DNA of 64,000 nt from Micrasema longulum (lineage: Eukaryota; Arthropoda; Insecta; Trichoptera; Brachycentridae): contig JAGVSM010000826.1 in NCBI GenBank assembly GCA_022494885.1, positions 1 through 64,000 on the forward strand, in the 5' to 3' direction. Below, one piece after another: positions 46,085 to 56,639 of the stretch (within the stretch, counting starts at the first letter, position 1; the number at the start of each line of letters is the position of its first letter). A program made the translations under genes and the position numbers. The notes under the pieces were generated by a model. That model saw nothing but the letters and a program-made list of their open reading frames with translations. It had not been told where the DNA came from and ran no database searches.

Positions 46085-46225
46085 GTTGTAAACAATTCAC
46101 CAGTCTTGAAGATGCCTGCTTAAGCGAAAGCGCTCGTTGGTCAAAATAATAAAAAAGTCAAACCAAACCTAGAAGTTTTATTGATAACTTTATTTATAAT
46201 TTTATCAAAATCATTAATTAAGATT
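46085..46225 (+). repeat. Family D terminal repeat, second direct copy
   Basis: AACAATTCACCAGTCTTGAA, GATGCCTGCTTAAGCG and AAAGCGCTCGTTGGTCAAAA repeat the unit 45683-45760 about 410 bases downstream in the same orientation. Penelope-like elements often carry such direct terminal repeats. Confidence 0.55.
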
Positions 46226-46794
46226 ACAATTGTTTTGCGTTACAAAAGCATGATTTGAGTAAAAACTAAATGTCTCTGTAACCTTAAACGCCAGCTCAAA
46301 AAAAAAAAGAAATAATATAAGTTGAAACAAAAAAAAAAATATGTTTGCAAAATAATATAGATCGCAAAATAAGTATATTTACGTCCGTTTAAATATGGTA
46401 TTTATAGAATTAATGCATTTTGATAGATTAAGTTATAAATTGAAACTATTTTATCATTATTAGGATAACAGATCTTGTAAGAGAGGAACATTACTGAAAA
46501 TGTTTTGCTCCGTAGAACTTTCAAGAAATCCATTAGGTTAAAGCGTTTTAGTGAACAGGGGTAAAACGTGTACAAGTTTTAAAATTCACACTTAACCGAC
46601 AAAAAAGAGTATTTATTTGCCTTGTCTACTAGAAGTGCTTTCGTAATTACACGAAGACGTTATCATATAAGAAAGCCTTAATAATGTTCATATTATTTTT
46701 AGTAAACTGAAAACTGTTTTTTTTTGTCCATGTGAATATACCCAAATTTGAAAAAAAATGTTAATGATTTAAATATCTAGCCTTTATTTATTTT
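46226..46794. other. Intronic spacer
   Basis: AT-rich, nothing recognised. Confidence 0.35.
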
Positions 46795-46978
46795 TATTTT
46801 TATTTTTTTTTTTGCACCACAACAGGCCAGGAGGCCCAATTACAGTGGTGAATTACACTACAGAACAACCAGGCTTGAGAAAAATCACATTTTAATTTTT
46901 GTGTTCTCACCGGGAATCGAACCCGGAACCTTCCGTGCGTGAGTCAAGTGTCTTGACCACTACACCACGGAGGCCGCC
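46795..46978 (-). mobile_element. tRNA-derived SINE, family A, copy 5
   Basis: It is very similar to copy 1: CACCACAACAGGCCAGGAGG, box B CACCGGGAATCGAACCCGGA and end CACCACGGAGGCCG, with a T13 run at the tail side. Likely one of the youngest copies. Confidence 0.75.
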
Positions 46979-47149
46979 GTGATCTGATGTCAAACTAAAT
47001 AAATACTTTTTCATAAAATCATCATCCTTCAAAACTATAAAAAAAAACGTCCTGATGGACGCAGTATGTAAAAATCCCGAAAAAAAAATCGATTGGACAT
47101 TAGTCCGCCTCATAGTATCATGATAAATATATTTTGAAGTAAATTCGCT

Positions 47150-47215
47150 ATTTTATTTTACTGTCCCTGGACTGGCTCCTGAAGCGTAAGATTTATTGGT
47201 TTAAGTGACCACTTT
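47150..47215 (+). mobile_element. SINE family B, tail-only piece
   Basis: CTGTCCCTGGACTGGCTCCT then GAAGCGTAAGATT matches the body of 58527-58700. It is fused to the foldback MITE that follows. Confidence 0.45.
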
Positions 47216-47505
47216 GCACTGTGTGTAACATTCACCATTCTGCCTAAGTTAAAATATTAATGTATCTTCAATTCTTCGAACTGTTGATTTTTGTGATGAA
47301 ACTTACATACATCAATAAGGTTTCAGTTCTTGAATTTCACAAAAATTATCACATAGAATAATTGAAATAATGTAGAAATAGGGCGAATAATGAATGTGAC
47401 ACAGAGTATACAGTGGTTGCTTAATCTAGCCAATTACAGGTTTAAAGTCCTATAAATATCTAAACTTTCGTATTCCTTTCTCTAAAAATGTTATTCATGT
47501 CAAAA
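47190..47505. mobile_element. Foldback MITE, copy 7
   Basis: The left arm has AAGTGACCACTTTGCACTGT and TTCACCATTCTGCC. The right arm has CAATTACAGGTTTAAAGTCC and TATCTAAACTTTCGTATTCC. Both arms are present but diverged. Confidence 0.55.
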
Positions 47506-48439
47506 GTGATCATTTTAATTAAAACTTTAAATAAAGACCCATATTAAAGCACATTCATTTCAAATCTGTTTTAAAAACATGGAAAAGCCTTTTTGTTTTT
47601 AATTAATTTACTATTCCATGTGAAATATGCAGACTCGTTGATTATTTTTTACGTCATCCTATCAAAGTTTAAAAAAATTCAATCGGCTTTTGTCGATTGA
47701 AAGTAAATTTGAATATTTGTACATCTACAGTTTAGATTAACACTTTCACGTCCGAATATCTTTGAACTAATGGCGCGAATATTGTACTAACGAGAATTTT
47801 TTTAGTAAAATTATTATTTTTTGTTCACGTATAAAATTTTGTTATCAATTTAATTAGACTTTTATCAAGATATTGAACTGAAAATTGATAAACAAAAAAG
47901 TCTAAAAACTATAGTAAACTAATAAATAAATAAACGCAAACTGAATAAATAAATAATAATGTTATGCCAAAAAGAACTTTGTTTTAAATTATAAAGATAT
48001 CACCGCAATCAACTTATAAAATAATTCAATAAAAGTCACTCAAACCCCCCCTACACATAGGTTTTCAAAAAAATAATTTTTTTAACTATGCAAAGGCTTA
48101 AAGCGTGAAATTAGGGGATGAATTTATTATCATCCTAAACCATCTGCAATATTTCTGAAAACCCGCCAAGTACCTGTTTTGTAAACTTGATAAAATAAAC
48201 AATTAATATTGTTTGTTAATATCAGGACTTTCATCAATAACTATGTACGTGTTCAATCACCTTTTTAAACGCTTTATCAACATTTATTTATCCGGGACCT
48301 TATTCTGTAACTAATTTGTTTCGTCATTTCGTTCGTATTGTATGAGCGGGAATAAAAGCAAAATACGATTTTGATTGCGTTAAAGTGAAATTGTGACAGA
48401 ATAAGTACAGACAAAAATACGTAAGAAATTAGTATTTGA
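47506..48439. other. Intronic spacer
   Basis: No gene or shared repeat was recognised. Confidence 0.35.
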
Positions 48440-48860
48440 CCTAAAAAAGCTCAACAGAAATCAAGTGATGATTATCACTAGAGCCCTTACAGGACACTGC
48501 AAATTAAACAAGCACCTTGCTAGAATGAACTTCACCGAGACTTCTAAATGTAGGATCTGCAGTGCAGATGAGAAAACACCTATGCGCATTCTATGTTGAT
48601 GTGATGCTTTACATCATAAAAAAGGCCTAATTTTCGGGGGATCACTAGTTAAACCTGAGGATGTTAAAGAACTCGCCCCCTACTTGACAGTCCGACACTT
48701 TACGGATCTGGCTTGGAGAAGGAGATTTAAGAAAATGAGAACTCCCGCCTTCCACATAGAAGCCAAACTCTTTGTAAACCCGAGCTTTGAGGTCAACAAC
48801 TATTTATGAGGACCCGTAACAATAGATCTTCACCGTTCGGAGTGACGTCAGAAGCTTGCA
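48440..48860 (+). mobile_element. LINE C-terminal fragment with zinc-knuckle-like motif
   Basis: The plus strand encodes LNRNQVMIITRALTGHCKLN, KHLARMNFTETSKCRICSAD and, after a stop, CDALHHKKGLIFG and YLTVRHFTDLAWRRRF. This is the TGHCxLxxHLxxMGxxxxxxCRxCxxxxET..H.LCxC ending of LINEs with an RNase H-type ORF2. The TGA within LC-x-C and a missing histidine show it is broken. Confidence 0.7.
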
Positions 48861-49229
48861 TAGCACTGACTCCCACCTCTAAGAATAAAAATAACAATAA
48901 GAAAAGCATTAGTATTTTTTTACTAGTAAACAATACAATGGTTTATTTTTGTAAATCTGTTAGCTTCAAAACAGTCTTACATCAAGTGAAATTAGTCTGT
49001 TATTTAACATATTTGTTAGAACTATCTTTTCAAAAAACGTGTGTGTTTTTTATTTGAATTTTCAAGGAGTCAATATAATAAAAACATGTTTATGAGCCAC
49101 CAGCTGCTCATAAGAAAACAAATGGTAGTCATTGGTTTGCTGCACTAGTAGTAATTCAAATCGCCACCTGTTTTTTGAAATAACGGTTGGCAAATAGTTA
49201 ATCTATTTAATTTTTCTATATCAACATAC
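48861..49229. other. Intronic spacer
   Basis: The 83-codon open frame at 48806-49057 overlaps the LINE end and shows no domain. Confidence 0.3.
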
Positions 49230-49390
49230 ATATATATTGTAAGCATACAGCTTACCCACCACGTACCGCACACCGCATTTGAAGACATAAATCTCCTCAG
49301 CGGTGCCCACATACACAGCAAAATTGATCGTTGTCTGACGAGAAAAGCTGCCCGAGGCAGTTTTCTGTAATTTTGTAGTATTAACATCAG
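49230..49390 (+). repeat. Dispersed repeat shared with 56930-57110
   Basis: GACATAAATCTCCTCAGCGG, TGCCCACATACACAGCAAAA and GACGAGAAAAGCTGCCCGAG match the reverse complement of 56930-57100 (GACATAAGTCTTATTGGCGG, TGCCTACATACACGA, GAGAAGCTGCCCGAAGGAGC). Family unknown. Confidence 0.5.
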
Positions 49391-49869
49391 CGGAAAGAAT
49401 ATAATCCAGAAATAGTTTATTGAATTGTGGAAAAGAGTTAATTCTTCAGTGACTAAGATTCAATTGATTGGTCATGATCAATTAGCCAAAATGATTACAA
49501 AACTTTTTAAAAGCTTTAAAATTCGTTTTGGAAGCCACTAGATCTGTGTATTTGACAATACCTATAACAGAATCATGAACAATAGCGAGATGTTCCATTT
49601 GGTAAACATAGAGAGGAAGAAAAGGACAAGACACGGGATGTGTTCAGTAAATTGATAAGGATATCAGCAGCAGACCAAAGAGGTATCAACAATGTTTAAT
49701 TTTTAATTTTATGTTTTTATTTAGCTACACCTGATAAAAATTGCGTAGACGTTAATCAGGGATAACACAAGAATATTTTAAGAGGTGACGAATTGGAGCA
49801 AAAAATAAAGGAAACCCTCCCTAAAAGGAAAGATTCCCATTTTTTTTAATTTTTTTTAATTTAATTTTT

Positions 49870-50010
49870 TTATAAAAAGAAATATTTGCGTTCTTATGAT
49901 TTACCCAAATATTCAATTTTGAGGGCCATTTCAACGAGTTGTAAATAACTCACTATTAGAAAATGGAATCGAATTGGGGTAGAGTGGGATTCGAACCACA
50001 ACCCGATTTG
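49870..50010 (-). mobile_element. tRNA-derived SINE, family C, copy 2
   Basis: It matches 34110-34270 from the AAATATTTGCG hairpin through TAAATAACTCACTATTAGAA to GAGTGGGATTCGAACCAC. A deletion removed the middle of the tRNA-like head. Confidence 0.6.
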
Positions 50011-50089
50011 ATTGCAATAAAATTATGACTTGGCCAGTTTTCGTTGCATGCTCACGATTTATATGCTAATTGCAACGTGTCGCTGGTCG

Positions 50090-50249
50090 GATGTGTTAAA
50101 ATGCCGGTATGCAACGCATTAATTTGATCCTTTTTTTTCGTTAAGCTGATTATTTGTTTTTAAGTTTCAAAGCCGGTCGGCAACGAGTTATTCTGGACGT
50201 TTGTTTTAAAATACCGGCCGGCAACGTGTTAAGCTAGATGTTTGTTTTC
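50090..50249 (+). repeat. Three diverged tandem units just before OR exon 4
   Basis: The units are GTTAAAATGCCGGTATGCAA (about 50095), TTTCAAAGCCGGTCGGCAAC (about 50165) and TTTAAAATACCGGCCGGCAA (about 50205). Each continues with CG(C/A/T)(A/G)TTA and a GGACGTTTG-like word. The last unit runs into the polypyrimidine tract and acceptor of exon 4. Confidence 0.55.
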
Positions 50250-50251
50250 AG

Positions 50252-50444
50252 TTGGTCAACTGGACATATTGACATTCAACCTGGAGAATATTCAAATGCT
50301 GGCGGAGCGGCATGCCGAAAAACAAAAAGCCTCGTGGAAAAATGAACCAGACGTACGAGGAATACCAAACAAGGGGTGCAGTTTGGGGACGGTGATCAAG
50401 GGAAAGCTTGGAGAGTACATCAACCATCATATTAGCATCGTTAG
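50252..50444 (+). CDS. Odorant receptor, exon 4
   Basis: The exon completes leucine 213 and encodes residues 214-276 plus two bases of codon 277. GQLDILTFNLENIQMLAERH matches the QLxxLxxxLxxI region after TM4 that is conserved in insect odorant receptors. A charged, variable intracellular loop (AEKQKASWKNEPDVRGIPNK) follows, then KLGEYINHHISIV, the LxxxIxHHxxI motif before TM5. This His-His motif is among the best-conserved parts of the family and the strongest evidence for the call. Acceptor TTTGTTTTCAG, donor GTATGC. Phase matches exon 5. Confidence 0.87.
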
Positions 50445-50614
50445 GTATGCATACTCAAATATAAAATTAGCATTCGCATTGTGATTTCGCAATGAAATAT
50501 GAAGAGCATTATCAAATGCTAATATAAACTGCTAAATTAAATAAAATTTATAAAAAAGTAAAAAAAAACAATAAGCTGTTGCAAATGTGAATAATCATCA
50601 AAAACTAAAAATGC

Positions 50615-50965
50615 AATTTTTATTTCAACAGAGAGGGAAAACATTTTTGAGAAGGAAATATGGAAGTCTAGGCATTTACAGGGGTTATGACCTGTCATTG
50701 ACTGGTTTAAGTGGCCACTTTACACACTGTGTAATATTCACTATTCTGCCCATGTTTGAACATCTACATTTCCTCAACCAGGCCAGGCCACTTAAATCAG
50801 TCAATTACAGGTCATAAGCCCTGTAAATGCCTAGACTTCCATATTCCCTTCTCAAAAATATTTATTCTCTCTGTTGAAATAAATTTAAATATAAATAACT
50901 CCCTAGAGAGGAAATCCAGCCATTCTTCAAGCGTTTGGACATACTTAAACATTGTTGAAATAAAT
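50615..50965. mobile_element. Foldback MITE, copy 8 (best palindrome)
   Basis: The left arm (TTTCAACAGAGAGGGAAAAC, GGAAATATGGAAGTCTAGGC, TTATGACCTGTCATTGACTG, GTGGCCACTTTACACACTGT) is mirrored by the right arm (CCACTTAAATCAGTCAATTA, AGGTCATAAGCCCTGTAAATG, CTAGACTTCCATATTCCCTT, CTCTCTGTTGAAATAAAT). The arms exceed 100 bases around an asymmetric loop with CCATGTTTGAACATC. No protein is encoded. Confidence 0.7.
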
Positions 50966-51044
50966 ATGCAATTACAATATTTGAGTTTGTCCAAATTTTT
51001 GTAAACAAAAGACTGGATTTTACCCCCTCGGGGGTAATTAATAT

Positions 51045-51412
51045 TAACACATTACAACAGGGATGGAGAATACCTTAAAAAGGGAAAATGGAAGTCTAGG
51101 CATTCACAGGGTTCAAATCAACTGGTCCAAGAAGAAGTTAAAAATTTGAAAATTGTTTTCAGGCGTTGCCTAGTATGTGAAATAATTCGGTCAGATGAAT
51201 CATCCATAAAGGTTATGGCTTTTTAACTTCATTAAAATCAACAGATGTGAAATTGAAGAAATATGGATGTTCAAACAAAGGCAGAATGGTAAATGTTACA
51301 CAGTGTGTAAAGTGGCCACTTAAACCAGCCAATAACAGATCATACCATGTAAATGCCTAGACTTCCATATTATTTTATTGAGGGTAGTCTCCATCCCTGT
51401 TGTAATTTGTTA
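51045..51412. mobile_element. Foldback MITE, copy 9, with distinct outer ends
   Basis: The outer ends CATTACAACAGGGATGGAGA (left) and TCTCCATCCCTGTTGTAATT (right) form a terminal inverted repeat of about 27 bases. Inside are the family words GTTGCCTAGTATGTGA, ATATGGATGTTCAAACAAAG and AAGTGGCCACTTAAACCAGC. It lies directly after copy 8. Confidence 0.65.
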
Positions 51413-52044
51413 TATATGCAATTGAATTCAGAATTTCAAAAACCAAACAATTATCACAAGCATTAAAACAATCGAATTCAAGTAATAAAAAAATACAAGA
51501 TGTGTTTCAAATTAACACACAGGTATTGAAAAATATCATCATCATTATTACCCCTTATCTGAACTCGAAGAAACATGCATGTTGTAACTCCTGGGAGAAC
51601 AAAAAAAAATTGATAATAAAAAATATAAAAAATCTTATGGGTGGTTTTGTATAAGCGGTAACGCGTTTTTACTCTGGAAATGTAAAACTGTAAATATTTA
51701 ATATGTGATAGGGGAAAAAATAAAATAAAATGTACAATTCATCCTATTTCACATTTATCATTTATGTACTCCTTACAATAAACAATAAAAATAAGGGCCA
51801 ATGTAAAATATCATTTTTTCTTGCCAACATTGTGTAGAGGGTCGATGTCAATCACAAAACTTATTTAGTTAAGTATTTTATAAACAAATAGATATATGAT
51901 AACGTTTTTTATTGGTATTCGTTATTAAACAGTTTTGAACACGTCAAACAGTTTATTGTAATGCCACAAAATGACTAAAATATTACTCTCCTGATTTATT
52001 GTGATTTTTGGCATTGATCTTCATACATCTAAACCACAGATTAC
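51413..52044. other. Intronic spacer
   Basis: AT-rich, nothing recognised. Confidence 0.35.
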
Positions 52045-52115
52045 ATGTCGAACCCCCCAGAAATCGAACCAAGAACCGGAACCATGGTAGGCAAACGTGC
52101 CAACCACTACGAGAG
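52045..52115 (-). mobile_element. tRNA-like SINE head, family D
   Basis: On the minus strand CGTAGTGGTTGGCACGTTTG (box A), then GGTTCTTGGTTCGATTTC (box B), closely parallels 33795-33850 and 23343-23445. The body is absent. Confidence 0.5.
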
Positions 52116-52539
52116 AGACTTTTCTCCATTCGATTAACTTTTCCGGGAGTCGAAAACATTTGTCATGGAGTCTAGTTTTATTTCATGCATAGAACCGCAT
52201 TTTTTACCCTCCCGGGGTGTATTCCAAACGCTCTGGCAGCCGTAAAATACACTTTTGTTTAGCGTATTTTGTAAGTAAATACACGAAATAAAAGTGTTTC
52301 CTACGGCCACGGAAGCAATAAAATTAGTAAAAAGCTGAAAACGTTGGGAAAAATGCAAGATGTAAAATCTCACTAAGTGTTTTGAGGAGAAAATATCAAA
52401 ATTTTAGTAAAATATTAAACAGAACATTTTATAAATAAAATGTTTGGCTTTTATATAAAAAAAGGTAGAAGTCATACAAGCTGAGTGGGCAGGGGAGCCG
52501 TTGTAAGCTCCTTACTGAATTAATTATTTGACAAATAAT
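52116..52539. other. Intronic spacer
   Basis: The minus-strand 79-codon open frame has no recognised content. Confidence 0.3.
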
Positions 52540-53080
52540 TTAAGGTGCTACCTTAAAGGCCGTTTACACGTGAACAATATAATATTGTTCTGTTTCAGGA
52601 CTCGATAATTATCCGCATGTAAACTGCAATTTGTTGAAAAGATTTTTTTCTGAGACACTGTCATGGAGATAGACGGGCAGCCTATCTTCGTAAAAAAATG
52701 GTTACCGCCTCCACCGTGCGCGGCTGCATTGTCTTCGTATAAACGCGTACGGACAGAACCTTATATCAATAGCGATTCGCTCGACGTGTACGAGTCGCTC
52801 CTCCGCATTTTTTCTGCCAAAAATGTTGGCAGAATAAAAACATTTTTATTTTTTAGTTGATTCCTGTAAAAATTTCAATATGTCATGGTATGAAATAATG
52901 TATATGACAATATATCGTGAACTCGCTCGTTATAAACGTCTTCGTGCGTTAATTTTCTCAGTGCCCACGTGCTCAAGCCCAAACTACTGTCGAATTTTCG
53001 TATTGTCCTAACGTTCTGTCCTGCGCGGCTCAAGCTGTTTACCGAGCTATAACAAAATAATATTGTTTTGTTTTAGATAA
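52540..53080. mobile_element. Possible Harbinger-like or other DNA transposon remnant
   Basis: GGCCGTTTACACGTGAACAA resembles ends of insect Harbinger-type elements. GCTATAACAAAATAATATTG near 53046 partly mirrors ACAATATAATATTGTTCTG at 52574. Between them lies a GC-richer stretch with a 65-codon frame (52663-52860) of unknown nature. Borders are uncertain. Confidence 0.3.
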
Positions 53081-54445
53081 TTTTGTAATCGATACTTGAA
53101 AACAAGTTTTAAGTGCGTAAACTTAATAATGAAATACGCAAAGCCGTAAAAGTAGTATTGTGTTTGTTCAAATTTTTTTTTTGTTGTTAAAATCAACATG
53201 GTAACCAAAAAGCAAAAGTAACATGAACTTGTTTCGAACTTAGTTCTTTCGAATAACATGACTTAAACTAATTTTATTTTTTAATATACACGTCACGCAG
53301 TGCCTTTTACCTTAAAAAGATACACATTAAAAATAATATAAACATTTATATATAATGTGAAAAAACTTTAAATTAAATTAAAAAGTATTATTTTACAAAA
53401 ATACTATATAGATAACACAGCAGTTTTGTATAAAAAAACATACTTAAATATAAAAAAAATAATTAAACAATGTGTGCAGACAAAATTTTAAAGGAAAATA
53501 ATTTATTTGTATTTTTCTTTAAAGGGTAAAAAATATAAGTAAATTAAATACAATGAAATTTATTGTTGAAATATAGAAAGGAAAAAAAAATCCGAAATTT
53601 CATCCTTTTCTCCAACTTTTCGCAGTCCTAACTGAGCGGAACTGCATACTTAAATCATTTTCTCAATTTTGGTGACACGTAAATCTTTATCTAAATGCCA
53701 CGGAAATACGAAATTCGTTAAATACTGAGACTAAAAAAACTTATTTTCGAAAAAATTTGCATTTTTTCAAAGGGGAAAAAATTCGTGGAATAATTGAGGC
53801 TAAGAGAAAATCTTAGATTACAAAAAAAATAGCAAAAGCATTTATCATTTCATGCTATAGTTAGCATGCGAATGTTTTTTTTTTATAGCATTAATTTTCA
53901 TCACTAATACACATAAGTACTAGTCCTGCATTCATACCACGTTCGCGGAATGCCAGCATTAAAGAAGAATGTTTGTTTTAAAAGCAAGTAAAACGTGTTT
54001 TAGAATATCTGTATATATTTTTTATTTTGTCACAGACGCACAGCTGCATACATACAAATACAAGATAAAGTTTTGTACGTATGACATTTCTTTGGTCCTT
54101 TGGCGTCCGTTTGAAATGGTTTTCATGTGAATTTATTATTAAACATACTTCAAAAGAAATGCTTTTGACATACGTTTTAATAAAAAAATATATTAAAAAT
54201 ATTTTTTTTGTAACATTAAAGCGAAATGTGTTTTTTTTATTACAAAAAACAAATAATTACGCCATTTCCTCATAGGGAGAGAAAGCAGAGAAGATTAAAC
54301 AAAGAACGCCCATTGTCTACAGTCCTGACTTACTCTGAATTCATACATTGCAAACATTAAGCGCTTGATCCATTTTTTCATCCCACTTAGAAATAAACTT
54401 AAATATTGTGTTTGCAGACAATTGGTAGAATTCCATATTTAATTT
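53081..54445. other. Intronic AT-rich spacer
   Basis: No supported feature; many A/T runs. Confidence 0.35.
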
Positions 54446-54643
54446 GGTAATGTATCCAAAATAAAACAAGTTTATTGGATTATAATTCTACTTTATTTTT
54501 TATAAAATAAACGAAGGGTATATTGTGACGCGTTTCGTCTTGTAAGGACATTTAAACGCGTCACAATATACCCTTTGTATATCTTATAAAAAATAAAGTA
54601 GAATTATAATCCAATAAACTTGTTTTATTTTGGATACATTACC
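54446..54643. repeat. Near-perfect hairpin with 90-base arms
   Basis: The left arm 54446-54535 starts GGTAATGTATCCAAAATAAA and ends GTGACGCGTTT. The right arm 54554-54643 is its reverse complement with only a few differences (for example CGTTTATTTTATAAAA against TATATCTTATAAAA). The 18-base spacer includes CTTGTAAGGACA. Read outward, each arm begins with AAACGCGTCACAATATACCC, and on the left arm's minus strand GACGAAACGCGTC fits the GAA-ACGCGT-C end of a minimal hammerhead. It looks like two head-to-head copies of a retroelement end. Confidence 0.75.
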
Positions 54644-54649
54644 AAAATA

Positions 54650-55570
54650 AACTTAAAGTCCTGAACCTGAAACACCTACACCATGCACTGGCAAATTCTG
54701 TGTTGATTTATGGTCTAATTGGCTGGGGAGCTTGCACAAAAGTCGCCCTTGATCCTGCAACAATTACACAGAAATCTTTAATCCGAGTAATTTTTAAAAA
54801 ACCATTTCGTTATCCAAGTTACTTGTTATTCAAAGAATTCAGAGTACTTAATATTATTCAACAGTATATATTGAGAACGGTAGTGGTTACACAAATAAAT
54901 AGAGACAAATACCCAAGCATCAACCACAACCATTATACAAAATACTCCAATAGGGATCTGATACTAAGTGAAGGGGTCAACACTGTTCTGGCATTGAGAC
55001 AACACTATTGCGTTAGCAAGAAGGTCCAGAATCGTGAAAAAGCGGGAGTGTTGTCAAGTTGCGGAAGCTTTTGACCTCGATCTTTCATGACATTGGTCGT
55101 AGGGGAGAAAGGTTGATGCATGTCGTGCATTGGAGATGCTTACTGGATGTTAAAAATAAAATATAAAAAAAAGAATAATTAAAAAATATATATATATACA
55201 AATGGCAATCATGAAGTTTTGCATTATATTAAATAGTTTGTTTTATGAATTTATGTATGTGTATGCGCATGGGTGTATGTACATGTGTGTGTATGTATGT
55301 ATATATGTGTGCATATGTATATGTGTATATATATATATGTTTGTATATATGTGTATGTGTTTGTGGATGTGTATGTGTGGTATGTCTATGTATCAAAATG
55401 TGTACACGAGTTTATAATTTATTCGTCTCTGCGTTCTATTAAATTGTAGACAATTATCATGTATTAAAATGTAATTGCCTAGCTTGGAACGGGGTATGTA
55501 CCCTTGACAGCTGGGCAAAGTGAACATAAAATTGTATTTATGATAAAATGTTTAAATAAATCAAATGCAC
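54650..55570 (+). mobile_element. LINE 3' end, family 1, copy 3 (longest ORF2 part)
   Basis: The frame 54700-55074 has VLIYGLIGWGACTKVALDPA, RVIFKKPFRYPSYLLFKEFR, VLNIIQQYILRTVVVTQ and NRDLILSEGVNTVLALRQHY. This is the post-catalytic part of ORF2. The 3' UTR has a TG/TA microsatellite (about 55245-55390) and ends CAGCTGGGCAAAGTGAAC before an AAATAAATC-type tail near 55555. It begins almost directly after the long hairpin. Confidence 0.7.
55245..55390. repeat. TGTATG-type microsatellite inside LINE family 1
   Basis: Imperfect TGTATGTG/TATATG units, the reverse complement of the blocks at 4710 and 44680. Two overlapping open frames across it encode cysteine/methionine/tyrosine repeats and are not genes. 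Confidence 0.75.
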
Positions 55571-56089
55571 GCACGCCGATTATTTCCACTTTTGACATGT
55601 TCATCTCTTAAGTATCTGTTGGATTTGGTCGTGCCAGGTCTTCTTCGGTGCCCGTTGTTTTCTGAATCTATGAATATTTGCATCGTAAATATTTTAGCGG
55701 TTGCTTTGCGGTCCATTTGCTAAGAGTATTTATGCCCAAACCAACACAATAAGTACTCCTATCTCAATTTAGTCAAAAATACTTGCCTTACATGATGCAT
55801 GGATTTTGACATTTTTATAACTATCGTATATGGTTTTACCACACATTTTGCCTGAGAGATCGTATTTTGACAGTGTTTTAACTTTCGAATTCCAAATCCA
55901 TGATAAAATAAGCATATATTTGTTTTTTTATTTTGATTTCAAGTCAATTGACAAATAATACCTAAGAATCAACTATGTTTCTTAAGCTATGACGAAATCG
56001 TCAGCATTTATATAATCATTTGCTAGTATTTTAGCAGATTTAATAAACTTGTAATTAACTCCATGAAATATGTAAATTAATATTTTAAT
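55571..56089. other. Intronic spacer
   Basis: CTTAAGTATCTGTTGGATTT and TCGTGCCAGGTCTTCTTCGG lie near the start and may derive from another element, but no copy was found here. Confidence 0.3.
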
Positions 56090-56425
56090 TTATTTCAACA
56101 GAGCGGGAAAATATTTTTGAGAAGGAAATATGAAAGTCTAGGCATTTACAGGGCTTATGACCTGTCATTGGCTGGTTTAGGTGGCCACTTTATACACTGT
56201 GTAACATTCACCATTCTGCACATGTTTGAACATCCACATTTCCTCAACTCTTCCATCTGTTGACTTTGTGAAGTAAAAAAACTGAAAATGCCTAGACTTT
56301 CATATTCCCTTCTTAAAAATGATTTCCCTCTCTGTTGAAATAAATTTTAACATGAACAACTCCCTAGGGAGGAAATTCAGCCAGTCTGCAAGCATTTGGA
56401 CATACTCAAACACTGTTGTAAATTA
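56090..56425. mobile_element. Foldback MITE, copy 10
   Basis: The left arm TTTCAACAGAGCGGGAAAAT, then GGGCTTATGACCTGTCATTG and AGGTGGCCACTTTATACACT, is complete. The right arm is short (AAATGCCTAGACTTTCATAT, TCCCTCTCTGTTGAAATAAA). It retains the central CTCTTCCATCTGTTGACTTT seen in degraded form elsewhere. The same 3' neighbour (ACTCCCTAGGGAGGAAATTC) follows as in copies 5 and 8. Confidence 0.65.
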
Positions 56426-56639
56426 ATCTTCATTTTAATACACGCAACCCACGCAACAAAACTTGTGGTAAAATAAGGTGAAAAAATATAATCATCTTTA
56501 CGCGAAAAACGTTCAGTATGGTATCTTCACATTTAAGTGATTGGTTTTATGTTCTCGTTGGTAAATATTTTATTTGAATTTGTAAGGTATTTTATTGCAA
56601 TAATATTTTGCAATTGAAAGCACTTTGAAAGACGAAAAA

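Larger units (their letters stand above)
39266..50251 (+). other. OR intron 3 (11.0 kb)
   Basis: Donor GTAAGA, acceptor TTTGTTTTCAG. It contains LINE fragments, a hAT-like MITE, hammerhead-like repeats and SINEs. Confidence 0.7.
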
